Under the pieces are notes generated by a model that ran no database searches, was not told the DNA's origin, and worked only from the letters and a program-made list of their open reading frames with translations. Positions 16,721-25,198 of a stretch of 49,362 nucleotides of DNA are shown one piece after another. Numbering within the stretch: position 1 is the stretch's first letter; each line of letters starts with the position of its first letter. The position numbers were made by a program, and so were the translations under genes. Source of the DNA: Actinomyces sp. (GTDB lineage: Bacteria > Actinomycetota > Actinomycetes > Actinomycetales > Actinomycetaceae); the NCBI GenBank assembly GCA_018375675.1, contig JAHACW010000011.1, positions 1 to 49,362 of the forward strand. The letters are read 5' to 3'.

Positions 16721-18484
16721 TCAGCGGTACATCGGACCGAAGGTCTCGCAGGCGCGGAAGTCCGCGGCTTCGAGGGACTCGGTGCCGAACAGCGACCACG
16801 CCTTGGGACGGAACACGCGCTCCTCGGGGACGTTGTGCATGTTGACCGGGATGCGCAGCATCGACGCCAGCGTGATGAGCTGGCCGCCGATGTGGCCGTA
16901 GGAGATCGCACCGTGGTTGGCGCCCCACGCGTTCATGACGTCGTAGACGCTCTTGAAGGCGCCCTCACCCGTCAGGTTCGGGACGAACCAGGTGGTGGGC
17001 CATTCGATGTTGGTGCGCTCTTCGATGGTGAAGGCGACCTCGTCGGGCAGCTCGACCGTGTAGCCCTCGGCGATCTGCATGACCGGTCCGAGGCCGCGCA
17101 CCAGGTTGATGCGGCACATCGTCACGGGCATCTCACCGGAGGTGCGGAAGTGGGTCGAGAAGCCGCCGCCACGGAAGTAGCCGGTCGAGGCCGGGTGGAA
17201 GGTCGTGGCCTCGAGCGTGGCCTCGCGGTCCTCCTCGGTGAACTCGTACCAGGGCTTGATAACGTTCTCGCCGTCGCGCACGGCCTTGCCGGCGCCATCC
17301 AGCGTGGTCGAGCCGGAGTTACGCAGGTCGAGCAGACCCGCGGCCGCACGGCCCTCGGGCTTCCAACCGGTGGCCTTTTCGATGGACTCGGGGCTCCAGT
17401 AGGTACGCACGTCGGAGAAGATCTGCGGCGTGTTGGTCAGCAGGTAGCCGAACAGCATCGAGGCACCGTTGAGCGAGTCGTTCTCGGTGGCCACGACGGA
17501 GGGCTGGCGGATGCCGGTCCAGTCGAAGTTCGTGTTGAGGATGGTCTCCAGAACGTCGCCGTTGGGGAAGTGGTCGGTCCACTGACGCTGGCCCTGGAAG
17601 CCGGCCGCGATGGCACCGTGGCCGCCGGCCTCTTCCTCAAAGCCGAGCTCGGCCAGGCGCGGGTTGCCGTGCATGAGGTCACGGGCGATGATCGTCATCT
17701 TGGTGACGAACTTCCACCAGTCCTCGTGCTTCTCGGGGTACTGCCACTCCGGCGGGTTCCAGTCCTTACCCTGCTTGAAGTTCTCGCGGATCCACTGGTA
17801 GGCCTGCTCGTACTCTTCGTGATCGTAGATGCCCTCTTCGATACGGCGGGTGAACTCGGTCATGTCGATGTACTCGTTGCGCATGCCGAGGTAGGAGCCG
17901 AAGAAGTCGGGGTCGACAACAGAGCCGGCGATACCCATGGAGACGGAGCCCATGGACAGGTAGGCCTCGCCCTTCATCTGCGCAACGGCCAGGCCGGCGG
18001 TCGCGTAGTCGAGGAGGCGGGTGCGCACGTCCTCGGGGATGGAGGTGTCGTCAGCGTCCTGCACGTGCTCGCCGTAGATACCGAAGGCGGGGATGCCGAT
18101 CTGGGCGTGGCCGGCGAGAGCGGCAGCGAGGTACACGGCGCCGGGGCGCTCCGTGCCGTTGAAGCCCCAGATGGCGTGCGGCATCGCGGGGTCCATGTCG
18201 GTGGTCTCGGTGCCGTAGCACCAGCAGGGGGTGACCGTCAGGGTCAGGCCGACGTTGTTCGCGCGGAACTTCGCGGCGCAAGCCTGGGCTTCGTGGACGC
18301 GGCCGATCGTGGTGTCGGCGATGACGACCTCGACAGGGCTGCCGTCCGGGTAGCGCAGGTTGGAAGTGAAAAGCTCGGCGACGGACTTCGCCATGTTCAT
18401 GGTCTGCTCTTCGAGCGACTCACGAACGCCCTTGCGGCGGCCGTCAATAGTGGGGCGGATTCCGATGCGGGGGTGGTTTGTCAT
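16721..18484 (-). CDS. fucI: L-fucose isomerase
   Basis: A 587-residue manganese-dependent ketol isomerase converting L-fucose to L-fuculose; E. coli FucI has 591 residues. Long stretches follow the family: the start [19 protein letters not shown], the region [40 protein letters not shown], and the C-terminal [16 protein letters not shown] metal and substrate region. ATG 18484 is taken because GAAGGA lies just upstream; ATG 18502 has no ribosome-binding site. It is the first catabolic gene after the importer, and it is the main evidence that the locus handles L-fucose. D-arabinose is a known side substrate of this family. Confidence 0.96.
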   Translation of the reverse strand: MTNHPRIGIRPTIDGRRKGVRESLEEQTMNMAKSVAELFTSNLRYPDGSPVEVVIADTTIGRVHEAQACAAKFRANNVGLTLTVTPCWCYGTETTDMDPAMPHAIWGFNGTERPGAVYLAAALAGHAQIGIPAFGIYGEHVQDADDTSIPEDVRTRLLDYATAGLAVAQMKGEAYLSMGSVSMGIAGSVVDPDFFGSYLGMRNEYIDMTEFTRRIEEGIYDHEEYEQAYQWIRENFKQGKDWNPPEWQYPEKHEDWWKFVTKMTIIARDLMHGNPRLAELGFEEEAGGHGAIAAGFQGQRQWTDHFPNGDVLETILNTNFDWTGIRQPSVVATENDSLNGASMLFGYLLTNTPQIFSDVRTYWSPESIEKATGWKPEGRAAAGLLDLRNSGSTTLDGAGKAVRDGENVIKPWYEFTEEDREATLEATTFHPASTGYFRGGGFSTHFRTSGEMPVTMCRINLVRGLGPVMQIAEGYTVELPDEVAFTIEERTNIEWPTTWFVPNLTGEGAFKSVYDVMNAWGANHGAISYGHIGGQLITLASMLRIPVNMHNVPEERVFRPKAWSLFGTESLEAADFRACETFGPMYR

Positions 18485-18554
18485 TATTCCTTCATCCCTC
18501 ATGGTGACGTCGATGTCGGAGCGCGGGGGCGCTCGCCCCCTCGGATCCTTTGAA

Positions 18555-18610
18555 CAAAAAAGTGCCGGGTCCGCGGATCCCGCCCCACGTGAGTGGAGCG
18601 GGACCCGCGG
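18555..18610 (-). terminator. Strong terminator between binding-protein and FucI genes
   Basis: CCGCGGATCCCGC (18571-18583) pairs with GCGGGACCCGCGG (18598-18610), 12 of 13 bases, and on the minus strand a run of six T follows at 18555-18560. It lies 64 nt after the binding-protein stop. A further hairpin GGGGGC...GCCCCC (18521-18536) precedes FucI. The arrangement implies partial read-through or a separate FucI promoter. Confidence 0.7.
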
Positions 18611-18673
18611 CGGGCCACCGGTTCAGTTTGTCACGTCCCCGGCCCCGGCCTCGTGCCCGATGGAGCTATCGGC

Positions 18674-19738
18674 TCACTCGTACAGGTTCGCCTTGATGTC
18701 AGCGTTGTCGATGTTGGTCTTGTCGTACCAGGCGAAGCCCGAGTCGATGACCTTGGGCAGCTCAGCGCCGTTCAGCGCGGCAACCGCAGCCTTGACCGTG
18801 TAGTAGCCGATCTTGACGGGCGACTGGGTCACGGCGCCTGCCTCGGAGCCGGCCTTGATGGCGTCGATCTGGGTCTTGCCCGAGTCGAAGCCGACGACGG
18901 TGACGTCCTTACCGGACTCAGCGACACCCTGGACGATGCCGGAGGCAGCGGCCTCGTTGGAGCCGTACATGCCGACGATGTCGGAGTTGGCCTGGATGAT
19001 GGACAGCGAGGTGTCGGCAGCCTTGGTGACCTCACCGGCGATCTGCTCGTCGAGGAGCTTCAGGTCGGCGGGAGCGTTGGCCTTGAAGTACTCCTTGAAG
19101 CCCTCGCAGCGCTGCTTGCCCGTGGTGGAGGTCGAGTCGTGGCAGACCATGCCGACCGAACCCTTCTTGTCCTTCAGGAGCTCGATCATGTGCTTGGCGG
19201 CTTCCTCGGCGGCCTTCTTGTTGTCCGTCTGGACGGTGGTCACCGGGATGTCGGACTCGACACCGGAGTCGAAGGCGACGACCGGGATGCCCTTGTCATG
19301 GATCTCGGTGAGCAGGTCGGCGGCAGCCTTCGAGTCGAGGGCGGCGAAGCCAATGGCGGCCGGGCCGGAGTCCAGAGCGGACTTCAGCTGGTCGGTCTGC
19401 TCGGTCACCTTGGTCTCGTCCTGCGGGCCAACGAAGTTCACCTTGTAGCCCAGCTCCTCGCCGGCCTGCTCGGCGCCTTCCTTCACGGCCTGCCAGAAGC
19501 GGTGCTGGAAGCCCTTGGAGACCAGGTAGATGGTCTTGGTGCCGTCACCCTTGACCGCGGCCTTCTCCCAATCCTGCATGTCGCCGGAGGTGTCAACCTT
19601 GGCGGAGCCGGAGGACGCGCTCGGCTTGGCGTCGGAGGAGGACGAGGAGGAGGAGTCCGTCGAGGTCGTGCAGGCAGCCAGGCCCAGGGCCATGGAGCCG
19701 ACGGCGGCGGCGGCGAAGATACGTCCGATGGGGCGCAT
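18674..19738 (-). CDS. Sugar ABC transporter substrate-binding lipoprotein (RbsB type)
   Basis: A 354-residue extracellular lipoprotein. The signal peptide ends in the lipobox LGLAAC (Cys23), followed by a Ser/Thr-rich tether, then a ribose-binding-protein fold with LVSKGFQHRFWQAVKEGA, VVAFDSGVES, GMYGSNEAA and VVGFDSG. It delivers a monosaccharide, by context L-fucose, to the permease and ATPase encoded just before it. ATG 19738 has AAAGGA upstream. It is the last gene of the importer set and is followed by a strong terminator, as often seen when the binding protein must be made in excess. The sugar is inferred from the neighbouring isomerase. Confidence 0.92.
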   Translation of the reverse strand: MRPIGRIFAAAAVGSMALGLAACTTSTDSSSSSSSDAKPSASSGSAKVDTSGDMQDWEKAAVKGDGTKTIYLVSKGFQHRFWQAVKEGAEQAGEELGYKVNFVGPQDETKVTEQTDQLKSALDSGPAAIGFAALDSKAAADLLTEIHDKGIPVVAFDSGVESDIPVTTVQTDNKKAAEEAAKHMIELLKDKKGSVGMVCHDSTSTTGKQRCEGFKEYFKANAPADLKLLDEQIAGEVTKAADTSLSIIQANSDIVGMYGSNEAAASGIVQGVAESGKDVTVVGFDSGKTQIDAIKAGSEAGAVTQSPVKIGYYTVKAAVAALNGAELPKVIDSGFAWYDKTNIDNADIKANLYE

Positions 19739-19830
19739 TGGTTTTCCTTTCGTGGGGGGCGGGAGTGTTCCCGCCTTTGGGGGGGGTGAACCAGCGTTGG
19801 TTCACCGGTGTAATTGGGATGGATGAAGGA

Positions 19831-20844
19831 TCAGGCTGCGTTTTCGCGGATGCGACGCAGGTTGTCGATAACGACCGCCAGGAGCAGGACGATACCGGTG
19901 ACGACGAACTGCCATTCGGCGGCGATACCCATCATCGTCAGGCCCTTCTTCAGGGTCTCCATGAGGATCGCGCCGACCAGGGCGCCGGGGATCGAAGCGC
20001 GGCCACCCGACAGGGAGGTGCCGCCGATGACGGCCGCGGCGATGACGTTGAGCTCCATGCCCACGCCCTCGGCGGGCTGGACGAGGCCGTTACGAGCCGA
20101 GTACAGGATGGCGCCGATGGCCATGAACGCGCCCGCGACCACATAGATGATGATCTTCCACAGGCGAACGTTGACGCCGGACAGGCGCGTGGCCTCCTCG
20201 TTGGAGCCGATCGCGAGGGCGTAGCGGCCCAGCAGGGTCTTGTTCATGAGGAAGGTCGCCAGGATCGTGAGGACCACGAAGATGATGACAGCGTTGGCAA
20301 CGTAAGGGATGGGCGTGCCGCTAGCGATGAACTTGTAGCCCGGGTTGGCGATCGAGATCGAGGCCTTGTCGGAGATGATCAGCGCCAGGCCTCGGGCGAC
20401 CATCATCATCGCCAGTGTTGCGATGAATGGCGGCAGGCCGAGGATGGACACATTCAGGCCGTTGACCAGGCCGATCGCCATGCCAACCAGCAGTGTCAGA
20501 ACGAGGCCGAGGCCGAGCGGCAGGTTCATCTTGTCGCCCGCGAGGAAGATACCGGCCATGACGGCCACGAGGCTCAGGCCCGTACCGACGGAGAGGTCAA
20601 TGCCCGAAGTGGCGATCACGAATGTTGCGCCGAGCGCCATGACGCCCGTGTAGGCCGACTGCAGGACGATGCCCAGGTAGACCTCACGGTTGACGAACGC
20701 GAAGTTGGGCACTGCAAAGCTAAAGAATGCCAGAACGACCAGCAGCGCCAGTGTGACCAGCAGCAGCTGCATGTTGTTCTTCATGAAGGTCTTGAAAGGC
20801 GACGGCGCCTCCAGGCCCTTGTTATCGACGACGGCGGTGCTCAC
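19831..20844 (-). CDS. Sugar ABC transporter permease (RbsC type)
   Basis: A 337-residue integral membrane protein of the RbsC/BPD_transp_2 family with eight to ten hydrophobic segments and the family pattern TSGIDLSVGTGLSLVAV near residue 90 and GGTSLSGGRASIPGALVGA near the C terminus. It starts at GTG 20844 and overlaps the ATPase stop by 4 nt (GTGA), so the two are translationally coupled. It forms the channel of the importer with the ATPase (before) and the binding protein (after). Confidence 0.93.
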   Translation of the reverse strand: MSTAVVDNKGLEAPSPFKTFMKNNMQLLLVTLALLVVLAFFSFAVPNFAFVNREVYLGIVLQSAYTGVMALGATFVIATSGIDLSVGTGLSLVAVMAGIFLAGDKMNLPLGLGLVLTLLVGMAIGLVNGLNVSILGLPPFIATLAMMMVARGLALIISDKASISIANPGYKFIASGTPIPYVANAVIIFVVLTILATFLMNKTLLGRYALAIGSNEEATRLSGVNVRLWKIIIYVVAGAFMAIGAILYSARNGLVQPAEGVGMELNVIAAAVIGGTSLSGGRASIPGALVGAILMETLKKGLTMMGIAAEWQFVVTGIVLLLAVVIDNLRRIRENAA

Positions 20845-22358
20845 GCGTGTACTCCGTTCGCTTCCTCCTGGCCGACGGTGGCCAGTTCCATGATGTTTTC
20901 TTGGGTGGCTTCCTCATTGTCGAGGGTGCCGATGATGCGGCCGTGGGCCATGACGGCGATACGGTTCGCCAGGCGCAGGACCTCAGGCAGCTCCGAGGAG
21001 ATGACGATGATCGCCTTTCCCTGCTGTGCCAGGTTTTCGAGCAGCGTGTAGATCTCGTCCTTCGCGCCCACGTCGATGCCGCGGGTCGGCTCGTCGAAGA
21101 TCAGGATGTCGGTATCGCGCTCCAGCCACTTGGCCACGACGACCTTCTGCTGATTGCCGCCCGAAAGGCTGCGGACCTCGACGTCGACGCTGGGGGTACG
21201 CGTGCGCAGCTTCGCCACGTAATCCTTGGCGACGTCACGCAGCTTCTTGGTGGCAACGACCGATGCGTTCGTGAAGTGGTCCATGGCGGCCATGCCCGTG
21301 TTGAAGGACAGGTCCTTGTCGAGGAGCAGGCCGTACTGCTTGCGGTCCTCGGACAGGTAGCCGATTCCGTTCTTCACGGCGTCGTTCGCGCCCTTGATCG
21401 TCACCTTCTTGCCGTGGACGTAGATATCGCCCGAGGTGTGGGGGTCAGCGCCGAACAGGGCGCGTGCGACCTCGGTGCGGCCGGCGCCGACCAGGCCCGC
21501 AAACCCGAAGATTTCACCCTTCTTGACCTCGAAGGACACGTCGTGGACGGCCTTAACGGTCGAGAGGTGCTCGACGCGCAGGACGGCCTCGTCGGAGAGC
21601 GGCTTGGTGGTGGGACGCGCGTCCGCGGGGACCTCGCGGCCGACCATCATCTTGACGACCTCACTCATGGGCGTCGAGGCCGTGTCCACCGTGCCGATGT
21701 ACTTGCCATCGCGCAGGACCGAGATGCGGTTGGTGAGCTCGGTGAGCTCGGGCATGCGGTGCGTGATGAAGATCAGGCCGGTCGTCGGGCACACGAAGTC
21801 GCGCACCAGCTCGAACAGGGACTCGGTCTCGGTCGTGGTCAGAGGAGCCGTGGGCTCGTCCATAACCAGGATCTTCGAGTCGAAGGACAGCGCACGCGCA
21901 ATTTCCACCATCTGCAGGCGCGCAACCGGCAGGTCGCGGCAGTAGGCGGTGGGATCGATGTTCATGTTGAGGCGCTCGAAAAGCTCGCGCGCATCACGGA
22001 CCATCTTGCGGTCGTCGACGTATCCAAACTTGGACGTGCCGGGTCGACCGATGTACAGGTTCTGGGCGACGGTCAGGTCAGGAACGATGTTGAGTTCCTG
22101 GTGGATGATCGACAGGCCGAGGTCACGTGCGTGCTCCGGCGACTGGATGTCGACCTTCTCTCCCTGCAGCCAGATCTCGCCGCCCGGGTCGGACTTGTGG
22201 ATACCGGTGAGCACCTTCATGAGCGTGGACTTGCCCGCTCCGTTCTCACCGCAGAGACCCAAGACTTCACCGGGTCGAAGGTCGAGGTCCACGTCGGACA
22301 GCGCCTTCACACCGGGGAACGTCTTTGAGATCCCCTTTAGCTCTAGTAAGTTCGTCAC
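20841..22358 (-). CDS. Sugar ABC transporter ATP-binding protein (RbsA type, two ATPase domains)
   Basis: A 505-residue duplicated ATPase of the ribose/galactose importer class. The first domain has Walker A GENGAGKST (37-45) and Walker B ILVMDEPT; the second has the degenerate P-loop GLVGAGRTEVAR typical of RbsA/MglA, the signature LSGGNQQK and Walker B LIFDEPTRGIDVG. It starts at GTG 22358 behind a GGGGTGAG-type site and is the first gene of the fucose importer operon. A LacI-type palindrome lies about 60 bp upstream. Confidence 0.94.
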   Translation of the reverse strand: MTNLLELKGISKTFPGVKALSDVDLDLRPGEVLGLCGENGAGKSTLMKVLTGIHKSDPGGEIWLQGEKVDIQSPEHARDLGLSIIHQELNIVPDLTVAQNLYIGRPGTSKFGYVDDRKMVRDARELFERLNMNIDPTAYCRDLPVARLQMVEIARALSFDSKILVMDEPTAPLTTTETESLFELVRDFVCPTTGLIFITHRMPELTELTNRISVLRDGKYIGTVDTASTPMSEVVKMMVGREVPADARPTTKPLSDEAVLRVEHLSTVKAVHDVSFEVKKGEIFGFAGLVGAGRTEVARALFGADPHTSGDIYVHGKKVTIKGANDAVKNGIGYLSEDRKQYGLLLDKDLSFNTGMAAMDHFTNASVVATKKLRDVAKDYVAKLRTRTPSVDVEVRSLSGGNQQKVVVAKWLERDTDILIFDEPTRGIDVGAKDEIYTLLENLAQQGKAIIVISSELPEVLRLANRIAVMAHGRIIGTLDNEEATQENIMELATVGQEEANGVHA

Positions 22359-22415
22359 TTCTCACCCCTTGGGTACCAGTAACTTCTCTGTTTCTGGAGT
22401 TTGCTCCCCCGGCTT

Positions 22416-22429
22416 CGTTAACGCTAACG
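22416..22429. promoter_or_regulatory. LacI-type operator upstream of the sugar importer
   Basis: CGTTAACGCTAACG is a 14-bp palindrome with 12 of 14 symmetric positions and a central CG, the form typical of LacI-family operators. It lies 58 bp before the ATPase start codon. The only LacI gene in sight is at 14170-15165 in the same locus, so that protein is the natural candidate to bind here. No convincing -35/-10 pair was found next to it. Confidence 0.55.
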
Positions 22430-22547
22430 GTCACTGTTCCGGAGAATCGCCCTCTTCGGCGTCCTCTTAAGAGTAGAGCATCACAGTGGCCCGCGCGACC
22501 CAAATGTCTTTGCATGTAATCAAATCGTAACCGAATGTCAGGACGAT

Positions 22548-22904
22548 TCAGTCTGACATTTCCGCATGATCACGCAGATTTTCAAGGACTGAACGCGCGA
22601 CAGCGTCCAACCAGTCCTGCTCGACTACACACGCCGCGACCAGCACTTTTCCGCGTGTCGGATCGTGAGGGATCCCCTCTCGTTCCCACTCGGAAAATCC
22701 CTCACCTCGTACAGTTGTCGGAAAAGTTCCGTGAACGTTCACGACACGCCACCACGGGACTCCACCGCCCCAGTCGTGCATAATCCGCCCGACGACGCGC
22801 GGACCGGTACCAACCGCGCGGGCGATCATGCCGTACGTGGCAACGCGCCCCGCGGGGATTTCTTCCACGACCCGCAGAACAGCCTCGACGAGTTCTTCCC
22901 TCAC
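22548..22904 (-). CDS. Alkyltransferase-like (ATL) DNA-binding protein
   Basis: A 118-residue member of the Ada/MGMT C-terminal domain family. It has the helix-turn-helix segment RVATYGMIARAVG and the arginine-finger region RVVGRIM, but where methyltransferases have the active-site PCHRV it reads PWWRVV. The acceptor cysteine is therefore replaced by tryptophan, the hallmark of ATL proteins, which recognise O6-alkylguanine and hand it to nucleotide excision repair. The start is taken as GTG 22904, overlapping the upstream stop by 4 nt (GTGA) and giving the usual VREELVEAV start; GTG 22931 is also in frame. Coupling to the unknown gene before it is clear. Confidence 0.88.
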   Translation of the reverse strand: MREELVEAVLRVVEEIPAGRVATYGMIARAVGTGPRVVGRIMHDWGGGVPWWRVVNVHGTFPTTVRGEGFSEWEREGIPHDPTRGKVLVAACVVEQDWLDAVARSVLENLRDHAEMSD

Positions 22905-24028
22905 AGCTCGATCATCCTCTCCACGGCCCACAGGACCTCACGTGGATCGATCGGGACCACGGCGAGGTCCGTGTCCGCCAAAGGCTCAGGTTCACATCCG
23001 ACCGACTCAACTACCTGCGGTTCCAGAGGCTGCTGATCATCACTAGTGACTACAACCGCCTCGTCCACCGCGCTACGCCTCCTCCTCAGGCTACGGCGCC
23101 TGCTCGGGCGGCCACGGCCTCGTCGAAAGGCACGCTCCTCCTGCCCCTCATCAAGCTGCAGCGAGAACGCATCGCCCACCTGGTAGGTCACGCCGGAACA
23201 ATCCAGGACGCGCAGGTGTGCGTACGGCTCTTTCCAAGCGCTATCGGCGCGGAAGGCCACGAAGGCAAAGGCATGAAAGTCCGCGGCATTCAAGGCATCG
23301 GCAACGGTCGACCCTTCGGGAGCCACGCAGGAGATGTCGCGCATCGCGCGGAAGGTATTCCATAGCGGTTTGGCTCCCAACTCCATGGTCTCGGCGGGCA
23401 GCCAACGCAGGCCATCCACTTTCCCCGTGCGAGGGCCGAGGCGGGTGAAGCCTCGGACGAAGCCGACGACCTCGCTGGGGAGGATCTCGTCAACCTTGAC
23501 GACACGCGTGCGATGCAGCTCCACGAGCGCGCGGTCCTTGCTGAGCCACACACGCATAAGACGGGGCTTCTGCGCAGCCTTAGAGTGTAGGGCCCACACA
23601 TCGAGGTGCATCGTCGCCCACGAGGTCGGGGCAAGCTCTCGCCTCGACTGAACCGCATCGTCGGGCGCGTCCAGCATCGCCAGGTAGCTGCGCTTGTCGA
23701 CCATGACCTTGCCAAGCTGACTGTCATGGAAGCGCCGAGGGAAGGAAGCTCCACGCTCCGGTTCTCCCCAGATGCTCGCGGCCGTGACGAGACGGTCAGC
23801 ATCACCCCTCCCCCGCGGCTGGTCCAGCCACTCCCGCCAACGCTCCCCGAAAGCCGCGTAGCGCACGCGCATGCGCTTCTCACGCTCAACCGCGCCCTCC
23901 CTGGGGGCGACGGGACCGCGCTTCTTCTTGCGAGGCTGGCTCACGACCTTGACGATCGCCTCGATAATCGTGCCGGCAACGAAGGCAATGATCAGAATAT
24001 GGTAGAGATGATCAGCGATCGCCTGCAT
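22901..24028 (-). CDS. Hypothetical membrane-anchored protein, 375 aa
   Basis: Not recognised. The N-terminal 25 residues are hydrophobic (HLYHILIIAFVAGTIIEAIV), followed by a Lys/Arg-rich stretch, which predicts a single anchor with the bulk in the cytoplasm. The central part is globular, with several tryptophans and a pattern like a nuclease- or DUF-type domain that I cannot assign. Then come a very basic segment (RRGRGRPSRRRSLRRRRS) and an acidic tail. ATG 24028 has AGGAA at good spacing. It is coupled to the ATL gene by a 4-nt overlap. Function unknown. Confidence 0.75.
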   Translation of the reverse strand: MQAIADHLYHILIIAFVAGTIIEAIVKVVSQPRKKKRGPVAPREGAVEREKRMRVRYAAFGERWREWLDQPRGRGDADRLVTAASIWGEPERGASFPRRFHDSQLGKVMVDKRSYLAMLDAPDDAVQSRRELAPTSWATMHLDVWALHSKAAQKPRLMRVWLSKDRALVELHRTRVVKVDEILPSEVVGFVRGFTRLGPRTGKVDGLRWLPAETMELGAKPLWNTFRAMRDISCVAPEGSTVADALNAADFHAFAFVAFRADSAWKEPYAHLRVLDCSGVTYQVGDAFSLQLDEGQEERAFRRGRGRPSRRRSLRRRRSAVDEAVVVTSDDQQPLEPQVVESVGCEPEPLADTDLAVVPIDPREVLWAVERMIEL

Positions 24029-24051
24029 GTGTTCCTTCCTCGCCGATCAAC

Positions 24052-24082
24052 AAAAAGCCCCGAGTTCACGAGAACTCGGGGC
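24052..24082 (-). terminator. Terminator of the tRNA-Asn gene
   Basis: GCCCCGAGTT (24057-24066) and AACTCGGGGC (24073-24082) form a perfect 10-bp stem, followed on the minus strand by five T. It starts 6 nt beyond the tRNA 3' end. Confidence 0.9.
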
Positions 24083-24087
24083 ATCTG

Positions 24088-24159
24088 CTCCTGCGACTGG
24101 ATTCGAACCAGTAACCGTCCGATTAACAGTCGGATGCTCTGCCGTTGAGCTACGCAGGA
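24088..24159 (-). tRNA. tRNA-Asn (anticodon GTT)
   Basis: The minus strand folds as a standard tRNA: acceptor TCCTGCG (5', ending at 24159) with CGCAGGA, D arm GTAGCTCAACGGCAGAGC, anticodon arm CCGACTGTTAATCGG with GTT, and T arm GGTTCGAATCC. Discriminator G; CCA is not encoded. Length 72 nt. Confidence 0.95.
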
Positions 24160-24267
24160 TTGCGACAAGAGAAGATATTAGCAGAGACTATTCGGAACTG
24201 GCAAGCCAGATACGAGCCTTCAGCTATGCTGCGTGTCACGGACACCCAACTTCCTTGTCTGGAGTGC

Positions 24268-25062
24268 TCACTCCCATGTGGGATTCTCGATGTCTACCCC
24301 CTGCTGTCTCGCAACCGCCTCGATCGCATCGGCGAGCCACTGCCCGAAGCCAACCTGCTGCGAATCGTAGTGTTCGCGGAATCGCTCGTCGTGGATGTAC
24401 CCGCGCGACATGATGTAGTGCTTGGCAGGCGTGACCGGGAAGAACTCACTGAGAGCTTCTCTATGTTCCTCGACGAGGCCGGCCGCCCTCTCGCTGTCAG
24501 GAGCGGCACCATCGCGAATCGCATCGATCATCCTGCGTTCAATGTCATGGAATCGCTCAGCATTCTGCCGCCAGTCGGCGGTTTGCCACGAAGCAGTGCG
24601 TTCTCGCGATACACGCCAGTCGGCGGTGTCGCCATAGCGTTCCTCGGCCTCGCTCTGGTGCGCCGCAAAGTCGGCCTCCCCCATGATTTTCCCGATTTCT
24701 TCCACGGTGAGCGCCTTGTCGTTCATTGCGTCCTCCAAAAGTATGTCTAGTGCTTCGATCATTGCGTCCGTCTCGCGACGGTGAGCAACAAGCCTCTCTC
24801 TTTGCCTCTTCAGGTGTTCGACTGCCGTGTCTCCAGAATCGAGCAGAGACTTAATGTCGATGAGTTTCATCCCCGTCGCCCGGTAGATGACGATCCTCTG
24901 GACACGCGCACAATCCTCAGCCGAATAGAGTCGGTAGTTCGACCAGCTCCGCGCGGTGGGAGCGAGGAGCCCCTGCGCTTCCCAGTGGCGCAGCGTTCGC
25001 ACCGTTAGCGAGAATCGTTCGGCGATTTCTCCGACCGTGTAGAGAATGGTGTCGTTGCTCAT
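24268..25062 (-). CDS. MerR-family regulator with TipA-type ligand domain
   Basis: A 264-residue activator. The N-terminal MerR winged helix (YTVGEIAERFSLTVRTLRHW, then NYRLYSAEDCARVQRIVIYR) is followed by a coiled-coil dimerisation helix and, from about residue 110, a TipAS-like all-helical antibiotic-sensing domain (KIMGEADFAAHQSEAEERYG ... WLADAIEAVA). TipA proteins trap thiopeptides and other peptides and switch on drug-resistance genes. The start ATG 25062 has no ribosome-binding site but lies 7 nt after a -10 box, so the message is probably leaderless. No partner resistance gene is adjacent, so it may control only itself or remote genes. Confidence 0.9.
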   Translation of the reverse strand: MSNDTILYTVGEIAERFSLTVRTLRHWEAQGLLAPTARSWSNYRLYSAEDCARVQRIVIYRATGMKLIDIKSLLDSGDTAVEHLKRQRERLVAHRRETDAMIEALDILLEDAMNDKALTVEEIGKIMGEADFAAHQSEAEERYGDTADWRVSRERTASWQTADWRQNAERFHDIERRMIDAIRDGAAPDSERAAGLVEEHREALSEFFPVTPAKHYIMSRGYIHDERFREHYDSQQVGFGQWLADAIEAVARQQGVDIENPTWE

Positions 25063-25069
25063 GGCATCG

Positions 25070-25100
25070 ATTCTGGCCCCTGACGCCGCGTCATGGTCAA
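25070..25100 (-). promoter_or_regulatory. MerR-type promoter, 19-bp spacer, leaderless start
   Basis: On the minus strand TTGACC (25095-25100) and CAGAAT (25070-25075) are 19 bases apart, the over-long spacing characteristic of MerR-activated promoters. The spacer contains a perfect dyad TGACGC-C-GCGTCA (25081-25093, plus strand). The ATG of the MerR/TipA gene begins 7 nt after the -10 box. This is strong evidence for autoregulation. Confidence 0.7.
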
Positions 25101-25198
25101 GCGAAAGAAAGTTCCCGTGTCGCGGCCACGTGAAAAACACGCCAGAGCATGCGGGCCCGCCGATCGGGCACACAGAAGTCCCTGACCTGGCAGCTGAC

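Noticed and set aside
13725..22358. Classical fucose pathway with fuculose-1-P aldolase and propanediol oxidoreductase
   Set aside because: No class-II aldolase motif or iron alcohol dehydrogenase was found in any frame of the locus; it may still exist elsewhere in the genome.
24016..24156. Linking the TipA-like regulator to thiopeptide resistance through the nearby L11 gene
   Set aside because: L11 is a thiopeptide target in general, but rplK is a housekeeping gene in its normal operon 3 kb away; proximity alone is not evidence.
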